Of a stretch of 64,000 bases of DNA, positions 1-13,100 are shown piece after piece. The stretch covers positions 4,092,001 to 4,156,000 of the forward strand of contig OZ253953.1 in NCBI GenBank assembly GCA_965267335.1, written 5' to 3'. The translations under genes were made by a program, and so were the position numbers. Positions within the stretch are counted from its first letter, which is position 1. Each line of letters starts with the position of its first letter. Source of the stretch: G965267335 sp965267335 (GTDB taxonomy: Bacteria > Bacteroidota > Bacteroidia > Cytophagales > JAAEPT01). The notes below the pieces were generated by a model. It was given only the letters and a program-made list of their open reading frames with translations, was not told the DNA's origin and searched no databases.

Positions 1-1116
1 TGAATCTGCATATAGCTGGATTAAGGCATTAGGCGATGAGGTACCGCTAACTGTAGAATCAAGTGCCAATCCAGTAATCACAGGTGGTATTATGTTATCC
101 TGTGTACCCCCAGTATGCTCAATCCCCATAAACCCGTTCCCAAAAATCGAATTCATATGATATAAGTTCTGGTTCACCGTTCCAGAAGCATCCATAAATA
201 TTCCGGAACCACCATTGAAAGCAATAATATTTGCTTCTCCAGGATTAAACCCTCCTATAATGTTTCCAGCTGCATCCGTTTCTGCATAAACCCCATTGAT
301 GGTATTTGGAATTGGGAGCGTGCCCGTAATATCGGTACCGATATAATTTCCGTGAACTACATTACCTGTAGTACCTGGTTCAACCAAATAGATTCCTCGG
401 GTATTACCGGATATTAAATTACCTTCACCCGCATTGGCTCCCCCAATTTGGTTACCTACACTTATATTATCTACAAGAACACCCACACTTTGAGACCCCA
501 GTTGACTTGTACCGTTAAAGTCTGTTCCGATGAGGTTATTGTATATTTCATTGGAATCTGCGTTTAGGATCAAGCCAATACCGTATCCATTACCTGCGAT
601 TAGATTGGATTCACAAGTACCTGTTCCACCGACAATGTTAAACCTTGATCCTTCTGATATTCGAATACCGGCATTGCCATAAGGTATACTTACCAGACCT
701 GTCGCATCAACGTTGACATAACACCCATATACCCTATTAGAATCGGCATTGTTATGTATAAATATTGGATTGCCAATTACAGCTCCACCAGAACCTGTGA
801 TGGATAACCCTTCAATAACATTAAAATCACCATCATCAATATTAATCATGGCATAGTTGCCACCAGTAATACCATCTAATGTAATATCAGGGATACAGTC
901 TCCATCAATAAATCCAGAAATAACTGTAGAATCACTGGTCAATATAGGTAATGTATCTGTGGGCTGTAAGATTGCTCCATTTAAAGCCGCATCAAAAACT
1001 ATAGTATCAGCACCTGGATTTGAGTTTGCATACTCCATTGCAAAACGTAGGTCTCCACATTCTCCCCCACTCCCGGAATTATTATCGGTGGTTAACGTAA
1101 CCAACAAAGGATCACA
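1..1116 (-). repeat. Giant-protein supermodule 9 (partial, at least 372 aa)
   Basis: The module starts at a CDPLLVTL-type motif and reaches the DSTVSGTSSPNALIQLYADS linker exactly at the window edge. A tenth module or the C-terminal domain therefore follows outside the window. Confidence 0.75.
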
Positions 1117-4100
1117 GAAGTCAATTAAAACTGGAGTTGAGAATTCGGAAGTATTTGCCGCGCTATCCTGTAAGGCAGTTAAACTATCCAATCCACCTAT
1201 GGCGTTAATAGCTGTAAGCTGTGCGCTGGTCAACTGGTATGACCAATTACCAGAACCATCAGCAACCGTAGAATCAATAAAATATTGACCTTGGAAAGCA
1301 GAATCCGCATATAAATATACTGGCGCATTTGGTGCTGCTTCACCTGTTACAACGGAATCAGGCCCTATACTTATGTTTCGAGGAGGACGAATACCTCTCT
1401 GAGTAGCGAGGTTAGCAAAATCAATTCCTCTAGTATTATTTGAAAATATTGAATTGCGTTCGAATAAATTATCATTGATTGAAGTACTCACAAATATCCC
1501 ATCCTGACCATTAAATGCGATTATATTTTCTCCTGACGCTAACTTATCACCTATCGTAACAAACGAACAATCCTCTAACCTGATTCCATAAAATTGATTA
1601 CCTCTATTGAAGGTACCACTCGAGTCAGCCCCGATGATGTTTCCATAAATACTTACATAATCACAGTACGTATCGAAATTAATTCCGTACCCCAAATTAC
1701 TTGAAATAATATTCCTACCTGCCGTGCTTCCATCACCTATTACAGTACCTGTGCTATTGTTCTCTAAACGAATACCATCTGAACTATTTGATGCAGGCGT
1801 TACCTGATCAATTTCTAGCCCTATTACATTACCCACTATCGTATCATTAACCGAGCCATCGATAGCAAGACCAATGGTATTTCCTGAAATTAAATTGTTT
1901 TGAATTCGACCTCCTGTAATATGGGTTACCGCCACACCAAACGCGGCATTTGAAACAATTGTAGTTCCATCTACTCCCATACCGATATGGTTTTCTTGGA
2001 TGATGGTCCCATCACCGACTGAAACAACTCCTCTATTGTTACCGGACAAGACGTTCCCAGCACCTACCATTCCGATGATATTGCCAAATGAGCTGGCACC
2101 ACCAGAAACCCGAACACCATACAAACTAGAACCAGCAGCTGCATTTCCTGTAATATCTGTACCTATATAATTACATGTAATCTGATTATAGCTACCATTA
2201 GTAATTTGAATCGCAGAAAAATTGTCGAAACTATGTAAGTTGAGTCCTGTAACGACATTATAGTTTGATTGTATATGAATTCCATCATTCAAGGCAGGAG
2301 CACCACCAACCACTGTTATATTTGGCACGCAATCATCATCGAAATCCCCATCAACAACAGTTGAATCATCAGTGATGATCAATGCTCCATTTGAGTTAAG
2401 CAAAGTAATAGTTTGACCATCCAATGCCGGATCTATCTGGATAGTATCCGGACCAGGATTTGAATTCGCATACACAATTGCTCCTCTTAATGTTCCGCAG
2501 GTACTATCGTCTGCCGTACTGGTTACTAATAATGGATTACAGAAGTCAATCTCAATCGGTGTCGAGAATTCTGAGCTATTTGCTGATATAGTTTGGATAG
2601 CGGTTAAACTATCCAACCCGCCTACTGCATTTATCGCAGTAACATCAGCAAATGTCAACTGATAACTCCAGTTACCTGCACCATCCGCAATAGTAAATGC
2701 AATTGGAAGATGTCCCTGATAGGCTGAATCGGCAAAAAGCTCAACAATAGCGTTATTATCTGAAGTACCAGTCACTGTTGAATCAGGAGCAATAGATATA
2801 ATAGTCGGAGGTAATACACCATTTTGATCAGTACCAAGATCATCGAATATAATACCACCATTTACATTACTAAATATGCTATTGCCTGACCAGGTATTTC
2901 CTAAAGCCACCTCTTCACCTATACCATTATTATTATTGAAGGCGATGATATTGGAGTCCAGGACGCAGTCGTTGGCATTGTCCAGATAAAATCCGTCCAA
3001 GGTATTTGGAATTGGCAAAGTGCCTGTCAGGTCAGTCCCGATATAGTTATTTCTAATCGTATCACTATTTCCAAAAGAAATAATGATTCCATAGTTATTC
3101 CCCGAAGCGATGTTATTCTCTATGGTACAAAAATCAGATGTAACTGTAATTCCTGTAGCGCCATTACTAAGAGGCAATGTACCTGAAACATCAGTTCCTA
3201 CGTAGTTACCATCTACAATAGTGTTATTACCTTGAACTGAAATTCCAAATGTTGTATTACCAGACACAACATTTTGGCCTCCCGCAGTACCGTTACCTAT
3301 GTAGGTATTCGTAGAAGCGTTAACCCGAACTCCACGGTTATTTGGAATTGAAAATGTTCCGGTCGCATCTGTTCCAATCAAGTTTCCTAGCACATAGTTA
3401 TCATCTGAGACGTTTTGAATGATAACTCCGTCTAGCGTATTTCCAGATATCAAATTTCCATTACCTGCCACACCATCACCTATATAGTGTCCAGAACCAT
3501 TATTAATGTTAACCCCATTCATCGAATTACCAAGGTCAACAGTACCTGTTGAATCTGTTCCAATGTAGTTTCCTAGCAAACCAATATCCTGATTGTTGAC
3601 ACCAGTTATCAGAACTCCATCGGCAGTATTTCCACTGATGATATTTCTACCAGCCACCGTACCGTCTCCAATTACAACTTCTGTTGAATTGACAACGGAG
3701 ATACCATTAGACGTATTAGGAACTGTCGCTACACCGGTAATATCCAATCCAACAAAGTTGCCCAAAATTGTAGTTGTGTCGGCATTATCCAGATAAATAC
3801 CATTAATATTGCCAGCAACTATATTCCGTCCGGAATAAGTTCCGTCTCCGATATTAGTTCCATTCGTCCCCTGTACAAAGAAGCCTTCCGGGGTATTGGT
3901 TTGTTGAATTGTTCCTGACGAATCGAGTCCAACTATATTTCCTGTAAAGTCATTGTGATCACCATTGACCATGATGTTGGCAAAACCTCCGTTGTCACAT
4001 ATTACACTTCCATGAACCCAGTTATTGTTGGCACCCGCATTAATTACCAGCCCTACACCGTTGCCTGCAAATATGTTATTGTTAGCAAGCCCAACAAAGC

Positions 4101-7100
4101 AGTCGTAGACAGTGTTTTCAGATCCATTTAGTTCAACACCATTTGCTGTAAAATTAAAAACCTTCATTCCATTCAGCTCACAATAGCTTGCATCAATCTG
4201 TATACCAGTACCCCCAGCCGTAGTTCCGTCAATACCAATATCGGGATCACCATTAAAGTCTATGTCACCTAAAATAACGGTTGTATCAGCGGTAATTACC
4301 GGCAGGCTTAACTGTGGAACGATAACTACATCCATCAGTAATGGATCAAATGTGATTGTATCAGGCCCTGGATTGGTATTTGCATACTCCATAGCGAAAC
4401 GTAGGTCACCACATTCACCACCGGCACCAGATTGAGCATCAGTAGCGAGATCAACATAAAGCGGATCGCAAAAGTCAATTAGAATAGGATTGGAAAATGG
4501 TGAGCTATTTCCGCCTGAATACTGGATGGCTGTCAGGCTATCCAAACCACCGGTAGGATGTCCGATTGCTGTAAGCTGCGCTGCGGTTAATTGATGACTC
4601 CAGTTTCCTAAACCGTCTGCCTGAACAGAGTCTATCCAACTATTTCCCTGATTAGTCGAATCGGCAAACAAATATACCCAGGCATTGGCGTCCGCAGTCC
4701 CAGAAACTGTTGAGTCGAACGCGATGTCATCGATTGTGGGTGCTAGTACTCCCCCCTGATCAACTCCAGGATTATTAAAACTAATCCCTTCTCCAACATT
4801 GGAATAAATTGAATTAAGATTCCAAGTATTATTTATTGACCCACCTTCAACAGCAATGGCGATACCAGAGTTATAAGCAATTGCATTGGAATCCAACAAG
4901 AAGTTAGTTGATGCTTCCAGATGCAATGCCTCAATCGCGGTATTAGGCAAAGGTCCATTGGCAGCAAAATTAGTTCCTATTCTGTTCTTTCTTATGATGT
5001 TATCAAAGCCATCGACAAAATACAGTGCGAATTGATTACCGGAGATCAGGTTATCATAGATAATCACGTCATCTATGTCATTGCCAAATATTCCATACTG
5101 ATTAGGAACAGCAATTGTACCTGTTACATCTGTACCTATATAGTTATTTTCGATGTACTGAATATCATTACCGATCTCAATTCCGACTGTTGTATTTCCT
5201 GAGATGTAATTTCTGTTGCAAGAATTCAGACCACCGATGTGATTGTACTGGGAAGTTGGGCGAATCCCATACTGGTTTGGCTGAGCAGTAAATCCATCGA
5301 TATCCAATCCGATATAATTGCCCCATACATAACAACTGTCTGAACCAACGGTCATCGCAATCCCATCCGCACTAAAGTTATTTATTGCCAAACCACTGAC
5401 CACCGTGTGTGCACCGCCATTAATTCTGATGCCCATCGCACCTCCACCAGCAAGTGAACCGTCTATTTCAATATCAGGAACACAATTGGCATCGATATCT
5501 CCAACAATCACGGTAGAATCTGAGGATAATCCGGGAAGTGTAGCCTGAGGTTGGATAGTTCCTCCTGATATTGCATTATCGAACCTAACTGTATCGGGAC
5601 CCGGGTTGGTATTCGCATATTCCATAGCAAAACGTAAGTCACCACATTCACCACCAGTACCGAATTGATCATCTGTCAATAGAGTCACTAACAACGGATC
5701 ACAGAAAGTGATTTCTATCGGAGCAGAAAACTCTGAAGTGTTGCTTCCTCCCAAATCCTGTAAAGCAGTCAAACTGTCAAGTCCCATGGCATTGATAGTT
5801 GTCATATCAGCCAAAGTCAATTGATAAGACCAATTACCTCCTGCATCGGCTCTTATTGTGTCTATAAAATAAGCCCCCTGATTAGAGTTATCGGCATACA
5901 ACTGAATAAGTTCATTTGCATTTCCTGTTCCAGACACGGTCGAGTCAGCTGTGATCCCTAAAATGGTTGGGGGTGTATTAGAATTTTGTGCAGAGTTTAA
6001 TAGACCAATCGGTCCACCTGTATGGTTGGTAACAGTATTCCCATACCATGTATTTGTATTTGTGGTTGCTAGATTTGCTAAAATACCACCAAGATTATTC
6101 ATTAGAACTACGGGTTCCAAAGGCCCAAATCCTCCAATAGCAAGTCCTTGAGTTCCATTATCAAGGTTAAGCCCACTACTTGTATTTCCTAAGTTGGTGA
6201 CACTATCCGCTCCAAGTCCGATATAAGTATTCTGTACTTGCCCGCCAGTGGTACCATTAAAAACTATCCCGCTTGATCCATTCGACCCAATGTAATTAAT
6301 AAATCCGGCCGCGGCACTAATTCCGACAACTGGTGCTGTTGCACCTGAGAAATTAATTCCATTTGTTCCGTTACCCAGTGGTGTTAAACCAGTTGCATCT
6401 ATTCCAACATTTGATCTGATAAAAACGGTAGAGTCACTACCATTATCAAAAACTCCCTCATTAGTATTTCCAGAAATAACTGTACGGTCCTTGGCACTAC
6501 CGCCTCCAATTATTGTATAGTCACAATTACTCAAATAAACTCCCGTTCCGTTCGGTATTGCTGAGGTTCCTAATGTGTCGGTTCCAATAAAACACCCTTC
6601 CATATATGTATTACGTACATTCTCAGCATATATTCCATAAGTTGTAAATCCATTGACTACGAGTCCTTGAAGGCTACAACTATCTGCATATACGCTCAGT
6701 CCAGTTCCAACCGTGTTGGACCCATGTATTTCTATCACTTGTGTACCATCATAACCACCAAAATCCTGTAGGTTATCTACATATCCTGATTGTGACCTCC
6801 CATTAATTTCAACAGGGTCCATTATGTCAGGGAGATTGGCCACTGGCAAAATACGATGAGGACCTGCTCCTGGAATGTTAAAAGTAATCGTATCATATCC
6901 TGGGTTGGCGTTTGAATATTCAATGGCAAAGCGTAAGTCACCACATTCACCTCCGGTACCAGAATTATTATCTGTGGTAAGAGTCACTACCGTTGGCGTA
7001 CATAAGGTTAAGTAATAAGGAGCTGAAAATTCAGAGCTGTTTCCTCCTATGGTTTGCACTGCAGTAATACTATCTAACCCTCCACCCCCACTAGGATAAC

Positions 7101-10100
7101 CTATTGTTGTCAAATCACCAGCGGTAAAGGTATAAGTCCAATTGCCACTACCATCTGCAAATACTGTATTAACCAACACTGCTCCACCGTTTGCTGAATC
7201 AGCAAAAATTTCAATGCTTGCGTTAGGGTCTGATGTACCTGTGATTACTGAATCAGAACCAATATCATCAATAGTAGGAGGGGTAATTCCTCCTTGATCG
7301 CCTCCTCCAAAGAATCCAATTTGAGGTGAACCGTTGCTGTAAATACTGTTGGCGGTCCAGGTATTTCCGTTACTACCGTCCACTGAGATTCCGCTTAAAG
7401 CATTAAAAGCAATAACATTCGAGTCAGCGGAAGATCCGGCTGTCGTTGATTCGAACGCAAGCCCACGTCCACCGTTAGGGATTGCCAAATTCAAAAACTC
7501 ATCAGAACCTATGATATTATTAACAATCTGATTCCCACCACCTCCGACAGCATAAATACCATTATTAGTGTTACCGGATACGACATTGTCTCTTATCATG
7601 GAATTAAATATAGGCTCTACCTGTATCCCTGTTGTGCCGTTTCCTACAGCGATACTTCCACCATAATCAACCCCCACAAAGTTATTCTGAATCACATTTC
7701 CTGTACCACCTATTAATATCCCCGCATTCAAGTTTCCTGATATGATATTTCTATCACACGCATCTGGTCCACCAATTCTAATCAAATCTGATGAACCGTA
7801 AATACCAGAGTAGTTTGCATTCTGGGTAACCCCATCATGCTCCACCCCAAAGAATGAACCGAACACGTAGTTGGTATCCGTTCCTGAATTAATTTGAAGA
7901 GCACCAATATTTGTACCTCCAGCCCAACCGGTTAAAGACAATCCATTGATAACTGTCATACCAGCTCCATTTATTCGAATTCCACTAATCCCACCACCAG
8001 CAAGGCCTCCGTCAATTCTAATATCAGGAACACAATCGGAATTTATATCTCCATCTATCACTGTTGAATCCGATGTCAGTATAGGTAAGGCAGCTAAAGG
8101 TTGAATCGTCAAGCCAGATAATGGGGTATCAAACTGAATTGTATCAGGTCCTGGGTTGGTATTTGCATATTCCATAGCGAAACGCAGGTCACCACATTCA
8201 CCTCCAGCACCGGACTGATTATCTGTTAGTACAGTAACTAATAGTGGATCACAGAAATCAAGTAAGATAGGATTTGAGAATTCTGAACTATTTCCTGCCA
8301 ACTCCTGAATCGCTGTGATACTATCCACCCCACCTCCAGGGTATCCAATGGTAGCTAAATCAGCAGCTGTAATTTTATAACTCCAGTCTCCCAGTGCGTC
8401 TGCTGTCACTGTATCAAGTAAATACTGTCCTTCATGCGTAGAATCGGCATACACGGACACTAGGGCAAATGGATCCGCTGTACCATTCACGACAGAGTCA
8501 GACCCAATTCCAGTAACCAAAGGAGGCAGAATGTTGGAGTTTAAAGTTGGGTCTACATTAATACCTTCTGCTGTGTTAGAATAAATCGAATTGCCAATCC
8601 ACCCATTGTTAAATCCTCCATTGATTAAACTAATGCCTTCACCCACATTATAAGCAATCACGTTGGAATCAATGACATTACTAGCAACATTGTCTAACAC
8701 CACTCCACTCATGGAATTCGGAAATGGTGTGCCTATTACATTCTGACCGATGAAATTAACGTTTACGGTAGTGTTATTAGACTCGATTCTAACACCACTT
8801 TGAGTATTACCAGCAATCGTATTATTAGTTATTGTATTATTATTTCCTGATAAAACATAAACTCCGTTGAATCCGTTTGGAAGTCCTACTGTGCCTGCAG
8901 AATTCAATCCAATCATATTGTTCTGCACATTATTACCATCACCATCCAATGCGACACCATTCTGAGTATTTGCAGAAATTAAATTTCCGAAACTTGCAGT
9001 ACCAATATTATTAAATCCGGCTGTACCTGTGACAACTACACCATTATGTCCATTGCCTAATGCTGAATTAGCGACAGAAACACCAATACTATTATTGATA
9101 ATCGTGTTATCCTGAGTTCCTAAACCTTCAATGAAAATTCCGTTCTCAGTATTACCCGAAATAATATTGCCATCACCCCCAGCAGAACCACCAATGCTAT
9201 TGAATGTAGCCCCGGAGTTGATTCTTATACCATCAAGTCCATTCGGAACACTCAGATTGCCTAAGTTATTAGTGCCTATGTAATTTCCTCTAACTTCATT
9301 ACCACTTGCCCCGGAGCCAATCAAAATTCCATATAACGTATTACCTGAAATAATATTCCTGCCTGTAACACCTCCATTACCAATAGCATTCGTGTCCCCC
9401 GTTCCTCCGAAGGAGTCATCTATTTGAATTCCAATCTGATTTGGAATGGTACCGGTACCAGCTCCATTGGTTCCGATATAGTTATTAAAGACGGAGTTGT
9501 TTTTCCCTACTATGTATAAACCAATTGAATCATTACCCGAAATGATATTTCGGTCGGTAGCTCCTGTTCCGCCTATCGTAATATTATCACCCAAAACCGC
9601 AATTCCTGCTATGCTATTTCCTCCGAGTGCTACTGTTGCGGAAGGATCTATACCTATGCGATTACCTCTTACAATTGAACCTGCTGCTTCAGGGTGAATA
9701 GTCATGCCCGTTTGGCCATTACCGGAAAAGTCACTGTACTGCACAGTGGTGTTGGGAGATCTTAGGTCTAAAGGTGAAACATCAAAATTCACCCCCAAAA
9801 TACTGTCGACAACAAAGGTAGAGGCATTTAGACTCGACTGTATACCATTATCAACATAAACACCGCTGGGCCGTTCACCCGAGATTCTCAACCGTTGAAT
9901 TCTTGCACTTGCTGCATCAACATGGAACATCCGAACACTTCCATATACGGCTGATGGTCTCACCCAAATCTCCACCCCGCTTGCATTAATATAGGTGCCC
10001 GGGTCAGTCTCAAACGTTAAGGTGTTATCAATCCAAATCGTATCTCCATCCAATGCAGGATCGAAGGTAATTGTATCACTCCCTGCAACATTATTTGCAT

Positions 10101-13100
10101 AGCCAAGGGCATACCTAAGGGTTCCACAAGTGCTGTCATCTGCTGTACTGGTTACATACAATGGATCGCAGGAAAGAATTGAAACTGCATTTGAGAATTC
10201 AGAAGCATCAGAGCCATCATATTGAAATGCAGTCAAACTATCCAAGCCTGCGGCCATAAATACTGCATAATCCGCTGCAGATAAAGCATAGGTCCAGTTA
10301 CCTAAACCGTCTGCTGCCGCTGTTCCAATAAAATATTGTCCTTGATTATTAGTGTCTGCATGTAGGGAAATAAGAGCTCCAACTGAAGCAGTACCATTAA
10401 CTACACTATCTGGACCAACACCCGTGATATTCGGAGGATTAATATTATTCTGTGCACCGGTACCAATATTAGTATGGATACCGCGGCCACCATTTGTATA
10501 AATTGAGTTATTAGCCCAAGTATTTCCAACAGCCGAGGCTCCTGAAGTCTCTATACCATCACCGGAGTTATATGCAATTACATTGCGAACGATATTGTTC
10601 AATGCCCCATTTGCTATAAATACACCGTCATTCCCATTGTTTAGAACAACAGTGGTATCTATTCCTGTTCCGATCGCATTGTTTTCAATAGTATTTTGAT
10701 CGGATAAAATCCTGAAGCCGTGCCCTGTATTTCCAGAAATAACATTCCTGTCCCCTGCTAATGGACCACCTATGGTATTTCCATTACCTGAAACAGATAT
10801 CCCATCACTGCCATTACCCATTCCTACATTTCCGGTTATGTTAGTCCCTATGAGATTTCCAATTACAATTACTGAATCCGAGGTTTGTATACTAATTCCA
10901 TTGCTACCATTTGACGACACAATATTCCTACCCGGGATAGTACCATCTCCAATGTAATTGGGGCCATTTGTCACACCCGCCACTACTACACCATTGATTG
11001 AGTTGGGAATAGACAAGGTTCCATTTCGATCTAGACCTACCTTATTACCTACTATGTGATTATTAATGGCACTGGAGTTAACGATCAAAATCCCTGAATG
11101 ACTATTGCCAGAACACACATTTGCATCGTTACCCCCTGTTCCTCCAATCATATTATTTGTGGCTGGACCATTGACAATAATTCCATAACGATTCGGGATA
11201 CCTGCTGCATTCCCACTTTGGTCGGTTCCAACCCAACAGCCACGAATCCAATTGTTAGTAGCTGAACTGCCCGTAATATGAATTCCCCCGATGTTTCCAC
11301 TGTTTCCAAACCCTTGAATATTCATATATTCAATTACATTTCCTTCCGATTGGATCTCTATTCCATGAAAGTTATTCGTACCCCCATCCAAGGTAATACT
11401 AGGTCTAAAATCACTGTCAATATCTCCTGTGATTACAGTTGAATCATCCGTTAAAGCTGGTAATTGAGTAGTGTAATTTATTGTCGCCCCAATAATACCC
11501 AGATCAAATGTTATGGTATCTGGACCAGGGTTACTATTTGCATACTCAATTGCAAAACGTAAATCCCCGCATTCTCCACTTGCAGGTATATTGTCACTTG
11601 TCAATGTCACGAGCAATGGATCACAAAAACTTAATGCAGCCGGAGCAGAAAATTCAGATGTGTTATCCGGAAACGTTTGGGTTGCGGTCAAGCTATCCAA
11701 ACCTCCACCCGGATAGCCAATGCCCGCGAGGTCAGCAGCCGTCAATTTATATGACCAGTTACCTGTACCATCGGCAATTATTCCTGTGATATAATATTGT
11801 CCTTCATGAGTTGAGTCTGCAAAAAGCTCAACTAATGCCCCTGCTGTAGCCGTTCCTGAAACTGTAGAATCAGAAGCCACCCCTAAGATCACAGGAGGTA
11901 GAATCCCATTTTGTTCTGTCCCAGAAAAATTGATACCTAACCCTCCATTGGAATAAATACTATTCTGATTGATCACATTTAGGTTAGTCGTCCCATCTCC
12001 GATAAATGAAATGCCGTGATTGTTGGAATAAGCAATAACGTTACCTATGATCGTGTCGTTTACTATACTAGATCCAATTTCTATCCCAACTCCACTAGGG
12101 ACTGGATTACCTCCCACATCAACACCTATGTAGTTATTGATAACATTATTATTATTACCCCAATCAGACTCAATTGCAGGCAATGAACTACTAGCGCTGG
12201 TAATATAATTCTCATCGCCCGCACCATATCCACCAATGCGTCCATTATTACCACGCATCAATAAATTGTAGGTTGGGCCATTCCCCACAGCAGTGACACC
12301 ATCAATTAAAAGTCCAACCCTATTGTTGGTAAACTCGTAATTATTTCCATTCAATTGAACACCCGCACTATTATAGCCGATGTAATTTCCAGAAACGTAG
12401 GCATTATCAGCCTCAATACTAATTCCTGTGGAAGAATTACCTACATCAGTAACTGCGTCATTCCCGATTCCAATTGTGTTGTCCACGATCGTAACTCCAG
12501 CAGCCACCCCACCATAACGAATTCCATGTGAGGAGTTTCCACCGATCCATGAATCTCTCACTATATTGGCGTTTACTCCCCAAATCAGAATACCTTGCGA
12601 GCCATTTCCTCCTGGAGTGTTTCCATCTGCAAGTAGGCCAATAAAATTATTTGATACCTCATTACTATCTGAAGCTATATCAATTCCTCTCCCTGTATTT
12701 CCACTAATAATATTTCGGCCGGCTACCGTACCGTCACCTATATAATTTCTAACGTTATTAAATATATTAATTCCTTTACTATTTGGCACTGGGGCAGTTG
12801 CGGTTGAATTTAATCCAATAATATTCCCATAGACATAGTTACTCCTTCCTCCACCGTTAAAATCAATCCCTTCACTAGCATTTCCTGATATCACATTTCC
12901 AAAACCCGATTCGCCTATAAAATTTTCTGAGCCTCCTACATATACCCCAACATTATTCGGCATTGCTGTTGTTCCTGCAATATCTATCCCAATATGATTA
13001 TTTCTCAAGACGTTAAAATCACCATAAATCGCAATCCCATCCGCATCAAAACTCCCTACTGATATATTCTGTATCGTACATCTATCTGAAGAAATTTCAA